Of a stretch of 64,000 nucleotides of DNA, positions 6,686-16,529 are shown one piece after another. The number at the start of each line of letters is the position of its first letter. Position 1 is the stretch's first letter. The DNA lies in the NCBI RefSeq assembly GCF_041379945.2, contig NZ_JBFTXJ020000011.1:62001-126000 (forward strand). The letters run 5' to 3'. This DNA is from Aneurinibacillus sp. REN35. Its GTDB lineage: Bacteria; Bacillota; Bacilli; Aneurinibacillales; Aneurinibacillaceae. The translations under genes were made by a program, and so were the position numbers. The notes below the pieces were generated by a model that saw only the letters and a program-made list of their open reading frames with translations, made no database searches and was not told the origin of the DNA.

Positions 6686-7378
6686 ATGAATGATTATACA
6701 GTACTTGTTGTTGATGACGAAAAAGAAATCCGTGATGCGATTGAAATTTACTTAAAAAATGAAGGCATGACCGTGATCAAAGCACAGGATGGCATCGAAG
6801 CGATTGAAAAATTGAACGAACACACCATTCACCTCATCATTTTGGATATGATGATGCCGCGTCTGGATGGCATCGCCACCACATTTAAGATACGTGAGGA
6901 AAAAAACATTCCCATCATCATTCTCAGTGCAAAAAGTGAGGATATTGATAAAATTCTCGGCCTTCAGGTTGGCGCAGACGATTATGTCACAAAGCCCTTC
7001 AATCCGCTGGAGCTGATCGCCCGGGTGAAATCTCAGCTGCGCAGGTATGTGACGCTTGGTACATATGAAGGCACAGAGAAAGTCATTCAATGCAACGGAC
7101 TGGCAGTGGACCCGTCCGCCAAGGAAGTAACGGTTGACGGAGAGCCTGTGAAATTAACGCCGACAGAATATAAGATCGTCGAATTGCTGATCCGAAATGC
7201 GGGACGGGTGTTTTCGATCAACGAGATTTATGAGCGGGTGTGGAACGAGCCCGGCTTTAATGCCGAGAATACGGTGGCTGTTCATATCCGTAAGATTCGG
7301 GAAAAAATTGAAATCAATCCGAAACAGCCAAGATACGTAAAGGTGGTGTGGGGAATTGGATACAAAATCGAAAAATAG
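6686..7378 (+). CDS. OmpR/PhoB-family response regulator (230 aa)
   Basis: A two-component transcription factor. The receiver domain is at residues 3-118, with acidic pair Asp10-Asp11, phospho-acceptor Asp54 (LIILDMMMP) and the conserved Lys in DDYVTKPF. The C-terminal winged-helix domain (about 130-228) shows the LTPTEYKIVELL and VAVHIRKIREKI signatures, ending in VWGIGYKIE. It is most like VanR-type Firmicute regulators. Its stop overlaps the start of the sensor kinase, so the two are translationally coupled. The upstream TTAAG repeats are the probable target. Regulated genes are unknown; the divergent ABC exporter operon is an obvious candidate by position. Confidence 0.93.
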   Translation: MNDYTVLVVDDEKEIRDAIEIYLKNEGMTVIKAQDGIEAIEKLNEHTIHLIILDMMMPRLDGIATTFKIREEKNIPIIILSAKSEDIDKILGLQVGADDYVTKPFNPLELIARVKSQLRRYVTLGTYEGTEKVIQCNGLAVDPSAKEVTVDGEPVKLTPTEYKIVELLIRNAGRVFSINEIYERVWNEPGFNAENTVAVHIRKIREKIEINPKQPRYVKVVWGIGYKIEK

Positions 7379-9650
7379 ATGGCTTTTTATCATCTGGATT
7401 CTGTTATTTACATTCGGGATCAGCGGCATTCTTACCGTACTGTTTAGCGGGCAGGAATACATAAAAAAGGATTATTTTCATACGCCGCAGTTTGAAGGCC
7501 AGATGAACCAATTTGTGGAGAATCTAAAGCGGTATGAGTTGGCTCCCGTCAATAAGGAAGAACTGATAAAGCAGATTACCGTTACAGAAGAGGAAATCAA
7601 TGAGCACCGGTACCGCTACGGCGATCTGACGACCCAAATCTCGAACATAAAAAGTCAGTATGAGCAGAAGGTTCAGGAGGCAGTGGCCGCCAATAACCAG
7701 GAGCTAATTGTGGCCTATGCGGCGGATCGGGATCGAAAAATTGCCGACATTACAAACAACTTTAAAAGTGATGACTATGTTCGCCCCAAGGTTGTCAAAG
7801 AAAAAGAACAGAAGATTGAGCAGCATGTCCGTGAGATGGAGAGGGATCGTCCAGAATTTGTAAAGGAGAAAAGCCTGTTTACCTATTATCTAAAGGACAC
7901 AACGACAGGAAAAATTTATACGAATCTAAATCTGGCTCAAGGCGAGTCTGCCGATAAGTATATAAATGATAACAAGATGTTCCTCATCCGAACGTACCCT
8001 TCTCAAAAATACGATGAAATTTTAACAGAGTATGAGGCTTGGATTGAAAACGGTGAGAAAAGGGTTTCGCCAATAAAATATGATGAAGTGGCAACAGCGA
8101 CACATGAGGTTCAGTTTGAAAACGGTGAGACAGTAATGTCACCGGTAAGATCAGAAAAAAAGTTTGAAGGAAAAATTGCGCTGTCCAAATCCATTCCGTC
8201 AACAAATCAGTTTATGATGGATTACCGTGATTACCGACAGAAACAACTCTTTTTGCTTGTGTACGGAATTAGCAGTATCCCTGCCCTTTTCCTTGCCTAT
8301 TTTATAAACCGAAGAACGCCTGTGCTCAAGCTGATTGCAACGGAGAGATGGCAGCCTTATTATCATCATGTTCCAAAAGACGTAGCGGCCATTGCCCTGC
8401 TGGGAACCGTGCTTGTTACCCTGTTTTTTCTAGTCGTGAATACGAATATATATAATATGCATATCTACCAAGATGTGTATAGCTTTGCTATTGATAAAAC
8501 GACCATGTTACTGATTATAGCCTGCTTGGTTGCGCTTGCGCTGATTCAATGGAAATTCTGGCGGGAGAGAACAAAGGAGGCGGCAATCTGGCAGGAGGAC
8601 TGGCAGAGATCCCTGACTTACCGAGTATATAAAGGCATGCGAGACGCCTTTATGCTTCGTAGTCTTGGAGTGCAGCTTTTCCTTCTGTTAGGGGTTGTCT
8701 TTGCTGCGGGCTTTGGCGCAGGCATCGTTCTGCTCGAAAATGAACTAATTATTGTATATGCTCCATTATTTGTTGTCGTATGCCTGCCTACACTTTTTCT
8801 GATTATAAAAAGCGTGGGATATTTCAACCAGATTGTGGTGAACACCAACGGTCTGGCGCAGGGAAGGATGGAGTCGGATATACCGGTTACAGGGAAATCT
8901 ACTCTGTCTGTGCTCGCAGGCAATGTGAATACGTTAAAGCACGGCATCAAGGTCTCACAGAAGGAACAGGCGAAAAGTGAGCGGCTGAAAACCGAACTGA
9001 TTACAAACGTAAGCCATGACTTGCGCACCCCGTTAACCTCGATCATTACGTATACCGAACTGCTCAAGACGGCGGATGCGTCGAGCGAGGAGCATGCTGC
9101 CTATATTGAGATCATTGACCGAAAATCCAAACGGTTAAAGGTATTGATTGACGATTTGTTTGAGGCGTCGAAAATGGCGAGCGGAAACATTGAGCTGATG
9201 AAGGAAAAGGTTGATATTGTGCAGCTTTTGCAGCAGGCGCTTGCTGAATATAACGAAAGCATCGGAGAATCGACGCTGCAGTTCCGTGTTACAAACCCGG
9301 ATGCTCCTGTCTATGCAGTGGTAGATGGACAAAAGCTGTGGCGGGTATTCGATAACCTGATCGGCAACATTCTCAAATATTCATTGGAGAACACACGAGT
9401 CTATATTGCTGTAAAAATAGTACAGAATGAAGCTGTGATCACGTTTAAAAATGTGACCAAATATGAACTGAGTGAAGATATTGACGAACTATTTGAGCGT
9501 TTTAAGCGCGGCGATACATCGCGTCATACAGAAGGCTCCGGATTAGGGCTTGCGATTGCGAAATCCATTATGGACCTCCATCAAGGTGGGATGGATATTG
9601 AGGTGGACGGTGATTTGTTTAAAGTAACAGTCTCCCTTCCTATTGTTTAA
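7356..9650 (+). CDS. Multi-span membrane sensor histidine kinase (764 aa)
   Basis: Partner of the preceding response regulator. An N-terminal membrane segment (residues 9-30) is followed by a large, highly charged, coiled-coil-like extracytoplasmic region (about 45-285). Five more membrane segments follow (about 296-315, 344-366, 383-401, 434-456, 460-483). A dimerisation domain then carries phospho-acceptor His554 (NVSHDLRTPLTS), and the C-terminal ATPase has an N-box (NLIGNILKYS) and G-box (GSGLGLAIAK). The large external coiled coil plus a five-span bundle is unusual compared with standard two-span kinases and suggests sensing of an envelope or membrane-active signal. The start is TTG 7356, overlapping the regulator by 23 bases; GGTGGGG-like purines lie upstream. 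Confidence 0.9.
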   Translation: MDTKSKNRWLFIIWILLFTFGISGILTVLFSGQEYIKKDYFHTPQFEGQMNQFVENLKRYELAPVNKEELIKQITVTEEEINEHRYRYGDLTTQISNIKSQYEQKVQEAVAANNQELIVAYAADRDRKIADITNNFKSDDYVRPKVVKEKEQKIEQHVREMERDRPEFVKEKSLFTYYLKDTTTGKIYTNLNLAQGESADKYINDNKMFLIRTYPSQKYDEILTEYEAWIENGEKRVSPIKYDEVATATHEVQFENGETVMSPVRSEKKFEGKIALSKSIPSTNQFMMDYRDYRQKQLFLLVYGISSIPALFLAYFINRRTPVLKLIATERWQPYYHHVPKDVAAIALLGTVLVTLFFLVVNTNIYNMHIYQDVYSFAIDKTTMLLIIACLVALALIQWKFWRERTKEAAIWQEDWQRSLTYRVYKGMRDAFMLRSLGVQLFLLLGVVFAAGFGAGIVLLENELIIVYAPLFVVVCLPTLFLIIKSVGYFNQIVVNTNGLAQGRMESDIPVTGKSTLSVLAGNVNTLKHGIKVSQKEQAKSERLKTELITNVSHDLRTPLTSIITYTELLKTADASSEEHAAYIEIIDRKSKRLKVLIDDLFEASKMASGNIELMKEKVDIVQLLQQALAEYNESIGESTLQFRVTNPDAPVYAVVDGQKLWRVFDNLIGNILKYSLENTRVYIAVKIVQNEAVITFKNVTKYELSEDIDELFERFKRGDTSRHTEGSGLGLAIAKSIMDLHQGGMDIEVDGDLFKVTVSLPIV

Positions 9651-9673
9651 GACATGGAAAAATTAAACATACG

Positions 9674-9716
9674 AAGCAGCGCGGCAGGTTTTTCATCCTG
9701 CGGTGCTGCTTTTTTT
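9674..9716 (+). terminator. Intrinsic terminator of the two-component operon
   Basis: AAGCAGCGCGGCAGG (9674-9688) pairs with CCTGCGGTGCTGCTT (9697-9711) with two mismatches and is followed by T7. Confidence 0.9.
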
Positions 9717-9752
9717 ATTTCAAATTATATTTTACAAAATGACATATATATA

Positions 9753-9780
9753 TTGCAAAAAGACGCATATCATATATAAT
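9753..9780 (+). promoter_or_regulatory. Promoter of the DUF6773/XRE pair
   Basis: TTGCAA (9753-9758), a 16-base spacer and TATAAT (9775-9780) lie 45 bases before the ATG. Two AT-rich CATATATA-type repeats surround it and might bind the XRE regulator encoded downstream. Confidence 0.5.
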
Positions 9781-9824
9781 GAGTATAAGAAAAGGAAAAA
9801 AAGAACAGCAGGAGGGTGAAGGAA

Positions 9825-10334
9825 ATGGCTTGGTTTACAAGCAAGAAACGGATAGAGGATGAGCGAATTGTCCAGCTACAGAATGTGATTTATCGGGAGA
9901 TGTATCTGATCGTATTGGTTCTCTGTCTGTTGTCGATTGCAGTGAAATTTTATATGCATGGGATCGATGTGAAGCAGGTCGCGATCGAATTTCTCATTTT
10001 AATCGTTCAAGGGCTATACTATATGGGTAGAGCGATGAGCCTTGGAATTATATCAGATGAGATTGAGGTACATGATCGCACAAGCAGTGTTCCGATGAGC
10101 AAAAAGAACTTACGGACTGGCCTGGGAACCGGTGTTGCGATTGCGCTGATCTTTGGCGTTCGCAGCGCGGTAGTATATGGAGATACGCTGTCTACGCAGT
10201 TGGGGTACTTCGCCACGGTATTCTTTGCTTCTTTCATGATCTATGTTCCGCTGTTTTTTGTTGTGATTATGATCTTTCATTATGCAGCAAAGAAGGCGGG
10301 ACAGAAGTCAGCTGAAGATGATGAGGATGAATAG
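9825..10334 (+). CDS. DUF6773-like membrane protein (169 aa)
   Basis: A small integral membrane protein of unknown function. It begins with a charged cytoplasmic segment (KKRIEDERIVQLQNVIYREMY). Four membrane helices follow at about residues 25-43, 52-70, 100-118 and 125-152, and the tail is very acidic (SAEDDEDE). This arrangement, and pairing with a 60-70 residue XRE regulator, matches the DUF6773 family of Firmicutes; that assignment is from memory. ATG 9825 has GGAGGG 8 bases upstream; the in-frame GTG 9816 overlaps it. The gene is followed after 23 bases by the regulator, so both form one operon. Confidence 0.75.
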   Translation: MAWFTSKKRIEDERIVQLQNVIYREMYLIVLVLCLLSIAVKFYMHGIDVKQVAIEFLILIVQGLYYMGRAMSLGIISDEIEVHDRTSSVPMSKKNLRTGLGTGVAIALIFGVRSAVVYGDTLSTQLGYFATVFFASFMIYVPLFFVVIMIFHYAAKKAGQKSAEDDEDE

Positions 10335-10357
10335 GGTGGAGAAATGGGTGGTATCGT

Positions 10358-10552
10358 ATGAAAAATATTAGGCTCAAGATGGCGAGGGTAGAAAAGGATT
10401 TGTCGCAGGAGGAACTGGCTAAGCTGGTCGGGGTATCACGTCAGACGATTGGTTTAATCGAATTAGGAAAGTATAATCCGACTCTGAGTTTATGTGTGGC
10501 AATATGCAAGACTTTATCTAAAACGCTAGATGATTTATTCTGGGAAGAGTAA
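10358..10552 (+). CDS. Short XRE-family transcriptional regulator (64 aa)
   Basis: The protein is almost nothing but a helix-turn-helix domain (residues 5-58). The signature is SQEELAKLVGVSRQTIGLIELGKYNPTLSL, with the usual LDDLFWEE ending of stand-alone XRE repressors. Such proteins normally autoregulate the operon with their membrane partner, here the DUF6773-like protein. GGGTGG lies 7 bases before ATG 10358. Confidence 0.92.
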   Translation: MKNIRLKMARVEKDLSQEELAKLVGVSRQTIGLIELGKYNPTLSLCVAICKTLSKTLDDLFWEE

Positions 10553-10576
10553 TGAAAGAAGCACAGGGAGTTCTTT

Positions 10577-11263
10577 ATGAGAATTAATAAATTTATTAGT
10601 GAAACAGGAATATGTTCGCGGCGCGAAGCGGACAAATGGATTGAGGCCAAGCGAGTAACGATTAACGGCGTCGTTGCGGAGCTTGGCAGCACGGCGGAGC
10701 CGGGGGATGATGTACGGATCGATGGCCGTCCGATCGGCAGCAAAAAGCAGCCGGTCTACATCGTGTTGAATAAGCCGGTCGGCATTACATGTACGACCGA
10801 GCGGCATGTGAAAGGAAACATCGTAGACTTCGTTAATCATCCGGAGCGGATTTTTCCGATTGGCAGGCTGGACAAAGACTCGCAGGGGCTGATTCTCCTG
10901 ACGAATGATGGAGATATTGTGAACCGCATTCTGCGGGCGGAAAATAACCACGAAAAGGAATACATCGTAACGGTAAATAAGCCGATCACCGATTCGTTCA
11001 TCAAAGGGATGTCGAGTGGTGTCCGTATCCTGAATACGAAGACGAAGCCGTGCAAAATCACCCGGATCAGCGACCGGGTGTTTCGAATTATTCTTACGCA
11101 GGGACTGAATCGGCAAATTCGCCGCATGTGCCAGGTTTTTGGCTATCATGTGATGAAGCTGCAGCGTATTCGCATTATGAACATTAAGCTGGACGGACTT
11201 AAAATCGGGCAGTGGCGGAATCTAACCCGCCAGGAGTTTAAAGAGCTAATGAAGGACTTATAA
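10577..11263 (+). CDS. rluF: 23S rRNA pseudouridine synthase, RluF type (228 aa)
   Basis: Converts a uridine in 23S rRNA (position 2604 in E. coli numbering for RluF) to pseudouridine. An N-terminal S4 RNA-binding domain (residues 1-60, [21 protein letters not shown]) precedes the RsuA-like catalytic domain with the conserved Asp in [16 protein letters not shown] and the [10 protein letters not shown] motif. The length is slightly shorter than E. coli RluF. It starts 24 bases after the XRE gene and may be read through from it. RluB-type activity cannot be ruled out from sequence alone. Confidence 0.88.
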   Translation: MRINKFISETGICSRREADKWIEAKRVTINGVVAELGSTAEPGDDVRIDGRPIGSKKQPVYIVLNKPVGITCTTERHVKGNIVDFVNHPERIFPIGRLDKDSQGLILLTNDGDIVNRILRAENNHEKEYIVTVNKPITDSFIKGMSSGVRILNTKTKPCKITRISDRVFRIILTQGLNRQIRRMCQVFGYHVMKLQRIRIMNIKLDGLKIGQWRNLTRQEFKELMKDL

Positions 11264-11344
11264 CAAACCCGAGGGAGAAGAGGATTCTATTTCCTTTATA
11301 TTACATGTATAATATTTACATATGAATATAAAGGAGAGGAAGAA

Positions 11345-11791
11345 GTGAAACGAGCAGGCGTACTGCTTTTATATGCTGTATGTTTCAGCCTCATCTTTTA
11401 CGCTGGCTATGCGTATTGGTATTACTTGCGGGCAATGATGCAGCAAACGCTTGAAAGAATGCCCTTTTTTATCTTTTCTGTTACATTCCCCTTCTTTTTA
11501 GGAATGATGGCCTCCATTCCGTATGTGATAAAGGAGAAGAGGCGGTTCGGAAGGTGGCGCTATGACTGGCTGAAGCTGCTTATTTTTGGCCTGCCTGCGT
11601 TTTATGTGAGCTCCTTCTATGTACTTGCCATGTATACAGCACAGTATGAGAAGCTAAATCTGGTCTTGTTCCCTGCGGTATTTGATCTGTTCATGCAGCC
11701 TTCTGTATCGGGCATTGCCTCCTTTATCCTGGGCTGTGTTGTTGTGCAGTGCTTCTATAAAGCTGAGCTACAAATGACGGTGAATCAATAG
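11345..11791 (+). CDS. Four-span hypothetical membrane protein (148 aa)
   Basis: Unknown function. Membrane segments lie at about residues 5-25, 40-60, 76-98 and 105-135. Short loops are rich in Arg/Lys (KEKRRFGRWRYDW), which probably marks the cytoplasmic side. The start is GTG 11345 behind AAAGGAGAGGAAGAA, with a plausible TATAAT-type promoter just upstream (near 11309-11314). No family recognised. Confidence 0.7.
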   Translation: MKRAGVLLLYAVCFSLIFYAGYAYWYYLRAMMQQTLERMPFFIFSVTFPFFLGMMASIPYVIKEKRRFGRWRYDWLKLLIFGLPAFYVSSFYVLAMYTAQYEKLNLVLFPAVFDLFMQPSVSGIASFILGCVVVQCFYKAELQMTVNQ

Positions 11792-12096
11792 GGAGGGTGT
11801 GCGTCATAAATAAAGGGGTATGGTGGCTTGCGGTGCTTCTTGCTTGCTCTCTAGGGCTCAAATAATGGTGTACATATGGCTGCGTTAGATGCAGAGGTGA
11901 TGAAGAATGCCGAGCATGTTGCGATCAAGTTTGAGAGAAAGATTCGGAACAGGTTGTAAGATTGCACCGATGGAGGCGCAATCTTTTTTATTTTGGTTTG
12001 ATGAATGTTTGGATAGATTAGAAGTTGGAAATGGATAGTATCATGATCAATGGTAAAATAGAGGAATACGTAGCTGGCAGATCGAGAGGTGAAACA
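11792..12096 (+). other. Gap of about 300 bases with gene debris and a terminator
   Basis: No convincing gene. A 22-codon hydrophobic frame (GTG 11797, ending near 11865) and an 18-codon frame near 11901 have weak starts. They may be remnants. A terminator (stem AGATTGC 11959-11965 with GCAATCT 11978-11984, T6 after) closes whatever is transcribed here. Confidence 0.4.
11959..11989 (+). terminator. Intrinsic terminator
   Basis: A 7-bp stem (11959-11965 with 11978-11984) is followed by T6. It separates the membrane-protein gene from the SNF2 helicase gene. Confidence 0.75.
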
Positions 12097-15000
12097 ATGA
12101 CAGAAGCATCTTTTTTTATCACAAAGGAAATGGTAAGGCGATGGTGTAGCTCTAATGCGATGTATCAGCGTGGCTTATCCTATTATCAGCATGGCAGGGT
12201 GAGTCAGCTTACATTTCACCCGTCGCAGCGCGGCTGGCATGCGGTGGTTACCGGAAGTGAAGACTATGATGTTGAGATCAGTATGGGGAGCAGAGAAATT
12301 GATGCATGGTGTGAATGTCCGGCTTATGATACATACAGATCGTGCAAGCATATTGTTGCTGTTCTTCTAGAAATCCAGGAACGACAGGATGAAGAAGAAA
12401 TAGTAGTATCACCAACATTGAAGACACAAAAAGACAGCAGAAATCAGCGGATAAATAGTTGGGATGACTATAAATACGAGCAAGCAGCACAGCTTATCGA
12501 TACAGTAATGAACCGGGTCAAGCCCGCAAGTGAAGAGAAACAAATCCATGGGAAGCAGCCAGTGGCGATAGAATATATATGTAAGGTGCATATGCCTGTT
12601 TCTACAGGACCAAGACTGCTTGCTATTGAGCTAAAAGTAGGGACGCAGCGAACCTATGTGGTAAAAAGTATGGAAGAATTCTTGCGTAGTGTGATAGAAG
12701 GGGATTCCTATTATTTTACAGTCAAGTTCTCTTTCGATCCGTCTGAACACTATCTTCTAGCAGAAGATCTAGAGGTAATGAAGCTCCTGAAGGAAATCAT
12801 CAGCAATGAAGCGTTTTTTCGCGTACAGCAGAGTTATTATTGGGGAAGCCGGAATGACCGTTCCCTGCTTATTCCGCCTATGATTGTAGATCGGCTTTTT
12901 TCGAAACTGAATGGAAGAGCAATATCCTTTGAGGAATATACGGATGTACGCTTTGAGATTGATCCGAAGGAAAATCAGCTTCCGCTTACATTCCGTTTGG
13001 AAAAAGGATCAGGTGAGGAGTTTAAGCTTGATGTGTCTGATCTAAAGACAATCGTATTCTTTGAATCGTACGGATGGTTTTTCCAGGATGGAGTTTTCTA
13101 TAAATTATCTGATGCGCAGAAGGATATGATGAGTAAGTTTGTTCCTATGCTGCGTTCTATGGAAGGTGCTTCTCTTCCGGTTGCTCAGAAGCAGATGGAA
13201 ACCTTCATCTCCTATGTAGTGCCGGGATTGAAGAAGATCGGCCAGGTAGAGGTGGCAGAGCAAGTATCGGATCGCATCATCAGTCCACCGCTACAGGCAA
13301 AAATGTTTATTGATCATGAAGAAGAGCGGATGTTTGCCAAAATTGAATATCATTATGGAGATATTGTGATTGATCCGTTTCGCCCGGATGCATCCAATAG
13401 TTTTTCACGGGGAATTATTTTGATGCGAGAGATGGAAAAAGAGCAGGGCATTATGAAAATATTTGAGAGTACATCCTTCAAATATAACGGCAAAGAATGC
13501 TATATCGAAGGAGATCAAGAGATTTACGACTTCTTGTTTGCTACATTGCCGAGTCTTGCGCCTCAAGTGGAATTGTATATGAGCGGCTCAGCCCAATCCT
13601 TGACACTGTTCAGACACCATGCGCCTTCCACAAAAATCGATGTAGATTCGGGAGGGAATTTGCTAGAGATTAGCTTTGACATGGATGAAATTAATCAGGA
13701 GGAAGTCAAAGAGATCCTGCAGTCGGTTGTGGAGAAGAAGAGCTATCATAGACTGTCTAACGGAGCCTTCGTATCATTGGAGAATGATGCTTTTCGAACG
13801 ATTACCCACCTGTTTACCGAATTACAGGTCAACAAGTCTCAAATCAAAGAGGGAACCCTGCAGCTTCCTGTGTACCGCAGCCTACAGATTGATGGGATTA
13901 TTAGCAAGACAGATACGTATTCAGCCAGTCTCGGGAAGAATTTTCGCCGTCTTATTCAAGAACTAAAGAACCCGGACATGATTGATTTTTCCGTACCTGC
14001 GTCGTTGCATGCTAAGCTGCGGGATTATCAGCATTTTGGCTTTCAGTGGCTTAAGACACTGGCCCATTACCGTCTGGGCGGCATACTTGCCGATGATATG
14101 GGTCTTGGGAAGACGCTGCAAACCATTGCCTATCTGCTCTCGGAAAAAGAAGAAGCGAAAGAAGGGAAGCGGAAGTCACTCATCGTCGTACCTGCATCGC
14201 TTGTGTACAACTGGAAGCTTGAATGTGAGAAGTTCGCGCCGGATTTGGAAGTAGCCGTCGTGTATGGTACACGGGAGGAGCGTATGGAGTGTTTTCGTAA
14301 AGGTGAGCCTGATCTGTTTATTACATCCTATCCGCTGTTGCGGCAAGACTTTGAACTGTATGAGGAGATGGAATTTGATTCGCTTATCCTAGATGAAGCC
14401 CAAGCGATCAAAAATCACCTGACCAAAACAGCAAACGCTGTGAAAACGATCAAAGCAAAGAAACGCTTTGCGCTCAGTGGTACGCCAATCGAGAATTCCC
14501 TGGATGAGTTGTGGTCGATTTTTGATACGATTTTGCCCGGTTTTTTTTACAATCATCGTATGTTCAAGGATCTGGAACAGGAGAAGATCGCACAGATGGT
14601 ACGCCCCTTCATATTGAGACGGTTGAAGCAGGATGTATTGAAGGAACTGCCGGAAAAGATCGAAACGATACATCAGTCGGAATTAACCAAGCAGCAGAAG
14701 GAGCTGTATGTTGGCTATCTTGGGAGAATCCAACAGGAGACGAGGGACTCCCTGCAAGCGGGCGGATTTCAAAAAAACCGGATGAAGATTCTTGCAGGAT
14801 TGACGCGTCTTCGCCAGTTATGCTGTCATCCGGCACTCTTCCTTGAGAACTACAAAGATAAGTCAGGCAAAATGGAACAGCTAATGGAACTGATCGAAAA
14901 TGCGCTTGAGAATAAGAAGCGAATTCTTGTGTTCTCGCAATTTACGAGTATGCTTGCGATTATCCGAGAAGAATTGGCGCAGAAAAATATCGGATATTTT

Positions 15001-15375
15001 TATTTGAGCGGTCAGACACCATCGAGAGAGCGCATAGATATGACAGAGCGATTTAATCAGGGAGAGAACGATCTTTTTCTTATTTCGTTAAAAGCGGGGG
15101 GAACAGGATTGAACCTGACCGGTGCCGATACGGTGATTTTATATGATCTGTGGTGGAATCCGGCTGTGGAGGAACAAGCCGCAGGGCGGGCTCATCGCAT
15201 CGGACAAAAGAACAGTGTTCAAGTGATGCGATTGATTGCGCGTGGAACGATTGAAGAAAAAATATATGAAATGCAGCAAAAGAAAAAAGAATTGATTGAG
15301 CAGGTGATACAGCCTGGCGAGACGATGCTATCTAGCTTATCTGAAGCAGAGATCTGCGACATACTGGGAATATAG
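12097..15375 (+). CDS. SWIM zinc finger SNF2-family helicase (1092 aa)
   Basis: A double-stranded nucleic-acid translocase of the bacterial SNF2/RapA type, related to B. subtilis YwqA. The SWIM zinc motif CxC-x8-CxH lies near residues 72-85 (Cys72, Cys74, Cys83, His85). A long bacterial SNF2-associated region follows (to about 640). The two RecA lobes carry motif I DDMGLGKT (about 664), motif II DEAQ (about 765), motif III LSGTPIEN, LKAGGTGLNL and motif VI QAAGRAHRIGQ. Likely role: remodelling RNA polymerase or protein-DNA complexes. ATG 12097 with AGAGGTG upstream is favoured; an in-frame ATG at 12025 lacks a ribosome binding site. Monocistronic. Confidence 0.92.
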   Translation: MTEASFFITKEMVRRWCSSNAMYQRGLSYYQHGRVSQLTFHPSQRGWHAVVTGSEDYDVEISMGSREIDAWCECPAYDTYRSCKHIVAVLLEIQERQDEEEIVVSPTLKTQKDSRNQRINSWDDYKYEQAAQLIDTVMNRVKPASEEKQIHGKQPVAIEYICKVHMPVSTGPRLLAIELKVGTQRTYVVKSMEEFLRSVIEGDSYYFTVKFSFDPSEHYLLAEDLEVMKLLKEIISNEAFFRVQQSYYWGSRNDRSLLIPPMIVDRLFSKLNGRAISFEEYTDVRFEIDPKENQLPLTFRLEKGSGEEFKLDVSDLKTIVFFESYGWFFQDGVFYKLSDAQKDMMSKFVPMLRSMEGASLPVAQKQMETFISYVVPGLKKIGQVEVAEQVSDRIISPPLQAKMFIDHEEERMFAKIEYHYGDIVIDPFRPDASNSFSRGIILMREMEKEQGIMKIFESTSFKYNGKECYIEGDQEIYDFLFATLPSLAPQVELYMSGSAQSLTLFRHHAPSTKIDVDSGGNLLEISFDMDEINQEEVKEILQSVVEKKSYHRLSNGAFVSLENDAFRTITHLFTELQVNKSQIKEGTLQLPVYRSLQIDGIISKTDTYSASLGKNFRRLIQELKNPDMIDFSVPASLHAKLRDYQHFGFQWLKTLAHYRLGGILADDMGLGKTLQTIAYLLSEKEEAKEGKRKSLIVVPASLVYNWKLECEKFAPDLEVAVVYGTREERMECFRKGEPDLFITSYPLLRQDFELYEEMEFDSLILDEAQAIKNHLTKTANAVKTIKAKKRFALSGTPIENSLDELWSIFDTILPGFFYNHRMFKDLEQEKIAQMVRPFILRRLKQDVLKELPEKIETIHQSELTKQQKELYVGYLGRIQQETRDSLQAGGFQKNRMKILAGLTRLRQLCCHPALFLENYKDKSGKMEQLMELIENALENKKRILVFSQFTSMLAIIREELAQKNIGYFYLSGQTPSRERIDMTERFNQGENDLFLISLKAGGTGLNLTGADTVILYDLWWNPAVEEQAAGRAHRIGQKNSVQVMRLIARGTIEEKIYEMQQKKKELIEQVIQPGETMLSSLSEAEICDILGI

Positions 15376-15393
15376 CAGGCTGATAAAACAACA

Positions 15394-15432
15394 AAAGCAG
15401 GTAAGGGACACTATACAGTTCCTACCTGCTTT
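15394..15432. terminator. Bidirectional terminator between SNF2 and aldo/keto reductase genes
   Basis: AAAGCAGGT (15394-15402) pairs with ACCTGCTTT (15424-15432), with partial inner pairing. T-rich tracts follow on both strands. Confidence 0.75.
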
Positions 15433-15460
15433 CTTTATTGATGCCAATCAAGTGCACTTG

Positions 15461-16396
15461 CTATGCTTGAAAAATGCGGCTGATTTTCTTCACTTCATCA
15501 TCCGTTAATCGAACATCTACTGTCTTGAGATTGTCTTTTACTTGTTCTGGTTTTTTAGCGCCAGGGATCAATACGTCAATAGAGGGCTGAGTCAAATACC
15601 AGGCGAGAACGACATGCGCAACATCAGCGTTTTTAGCATGAGCAATGTCGCGTACTTGCTCGACTTTTTCTAAATTGCGGCGGAACGCTTCTCCCTGGAA
15701 CATCGGGTTTTTCGCCCGGCCATCCTCGAATGTCGTATCTTTTGTATATCGTCCGCCGAGCAGTCCGGCCGCAAGCGGAAAGTATGGAATGAATGAAATA
15801 TTGTGCTCTGCTGTATATGACAGCAGCTCTTTCTCCGCTTCTCGCTTGAATAAATTGTACTCGGATTGCAGTACATCTACATATCCGTCTTTGTTAGCTT
15901 CCTTAAGCTGATCAATAGAGAAGTTCGATACACCGATCGCTTTGATTTTTCCCTGCTCCTTCAGCGCCCTTAGTGCGCCAACCGCTTCGTCTTTTGGTGT
16001 GTCTTCATCCGGAAAGTGAATATAGAACAAATCAATATAGTCGGTTTGCAGACGTCGTAAGCTGCTTTCTACCGATTCTTTCAAAAAAGCGGGTGAGTTA
16101 TCCAACACAATCTTACCGTCGACAAACTTGTGAGCGCCTTTTGTAGCGATCACAACCTCGTCGCGTCGGCCTCTCTCCTGCAGTACTTCACCAATGAGTT
16201 CTTCTGAGCGTTCGGGACCGTAGATAAAAGCTGTATCCAAAAAGTTAATGCCATTGTCTAAAGCGGTGCGGACAACGTCTTTGCCTACCTCTTCACTAAG
16301 ATTTGGATAGATGTTATGTCCGCCGACAGCATTTGTGCCAAGACCGATTTTATTCACATATAAGTCTGTTTTACCGATTTTTGTTTGTTCAGCCAT
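15461..16396 (-). CDS. Aldo/keto reductase (311 aa)
   Basis: An NADPH-dependent (beta/alpha)8 oxidoreductase of the YhdN/IolS-like branch. The catalytic tetrad is visible: Asp54, Tyr59 (DTAFIYG), Lys86 (ATKG) and His127 (FYIHFP). Typical motifs GVSNFS and [13 protein letters not shown] (cofactor binding) are present, and the length is normal. It ends with KKISRIFQA. It stands alone between a terminator and a divergent homocysteine methyltransferase gene. The substrate cannot be inferred; a general stress role is common in this branch. Confidence 0.93.
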   Translation of the reverse strand: MAEQTKIGKTDLYVNKIGLGTNAVGGHNIYPNLSEEVGKDVVRTALDNGINFLDTAFIYGPERSEELIGEVLQERGRRDEVVIATKGAHKFVDGKIVLDNSPAFLKESVESSLRRLQTDYIDLFYIHFPDEDTPKDEAVGALRALKEQGKIKAIGVSNFSIDQLKEANKDGYVDVLQSEYNLFKREAEKELLSYTAEHNISFIPYFPLAAGLLGGRYTKDTTFEDGRAKNPMFQGEAFRRNLEKVEQVRDIAHAKNADVAHVVLAWYLTQPSIDVLIPGAKKPEQVKDNLKTVDVRLTDDEVKKISRIFQA

Positions 16397-16529
16397 TTCG
16401 TACAGTCAGCTCCTTTTCTCAATGTAATACACTCTTCATAACAGTACCGCTTCTGAGCCTAAAGTAAAAGCCATAGGTGTGCACTTCCTCGCCGTTTGGT
16501 ACTATAAATAAAAAGAGGAGGGATGGAGT

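Noticed and set aside
11797-11865. 22-codon hydrophobic frame after the four-span membrane protein
   Set aside because: Its GTG start lies inside the only purine-rich site, there is no separate ribosome binding site, and no context supports it.
16397-16529. Possible S-box or T-box before the homocysteine methyltransferase gene
   Set aside because: None of the conserved riboswitch or T-box elements could be found, and the gap is short.
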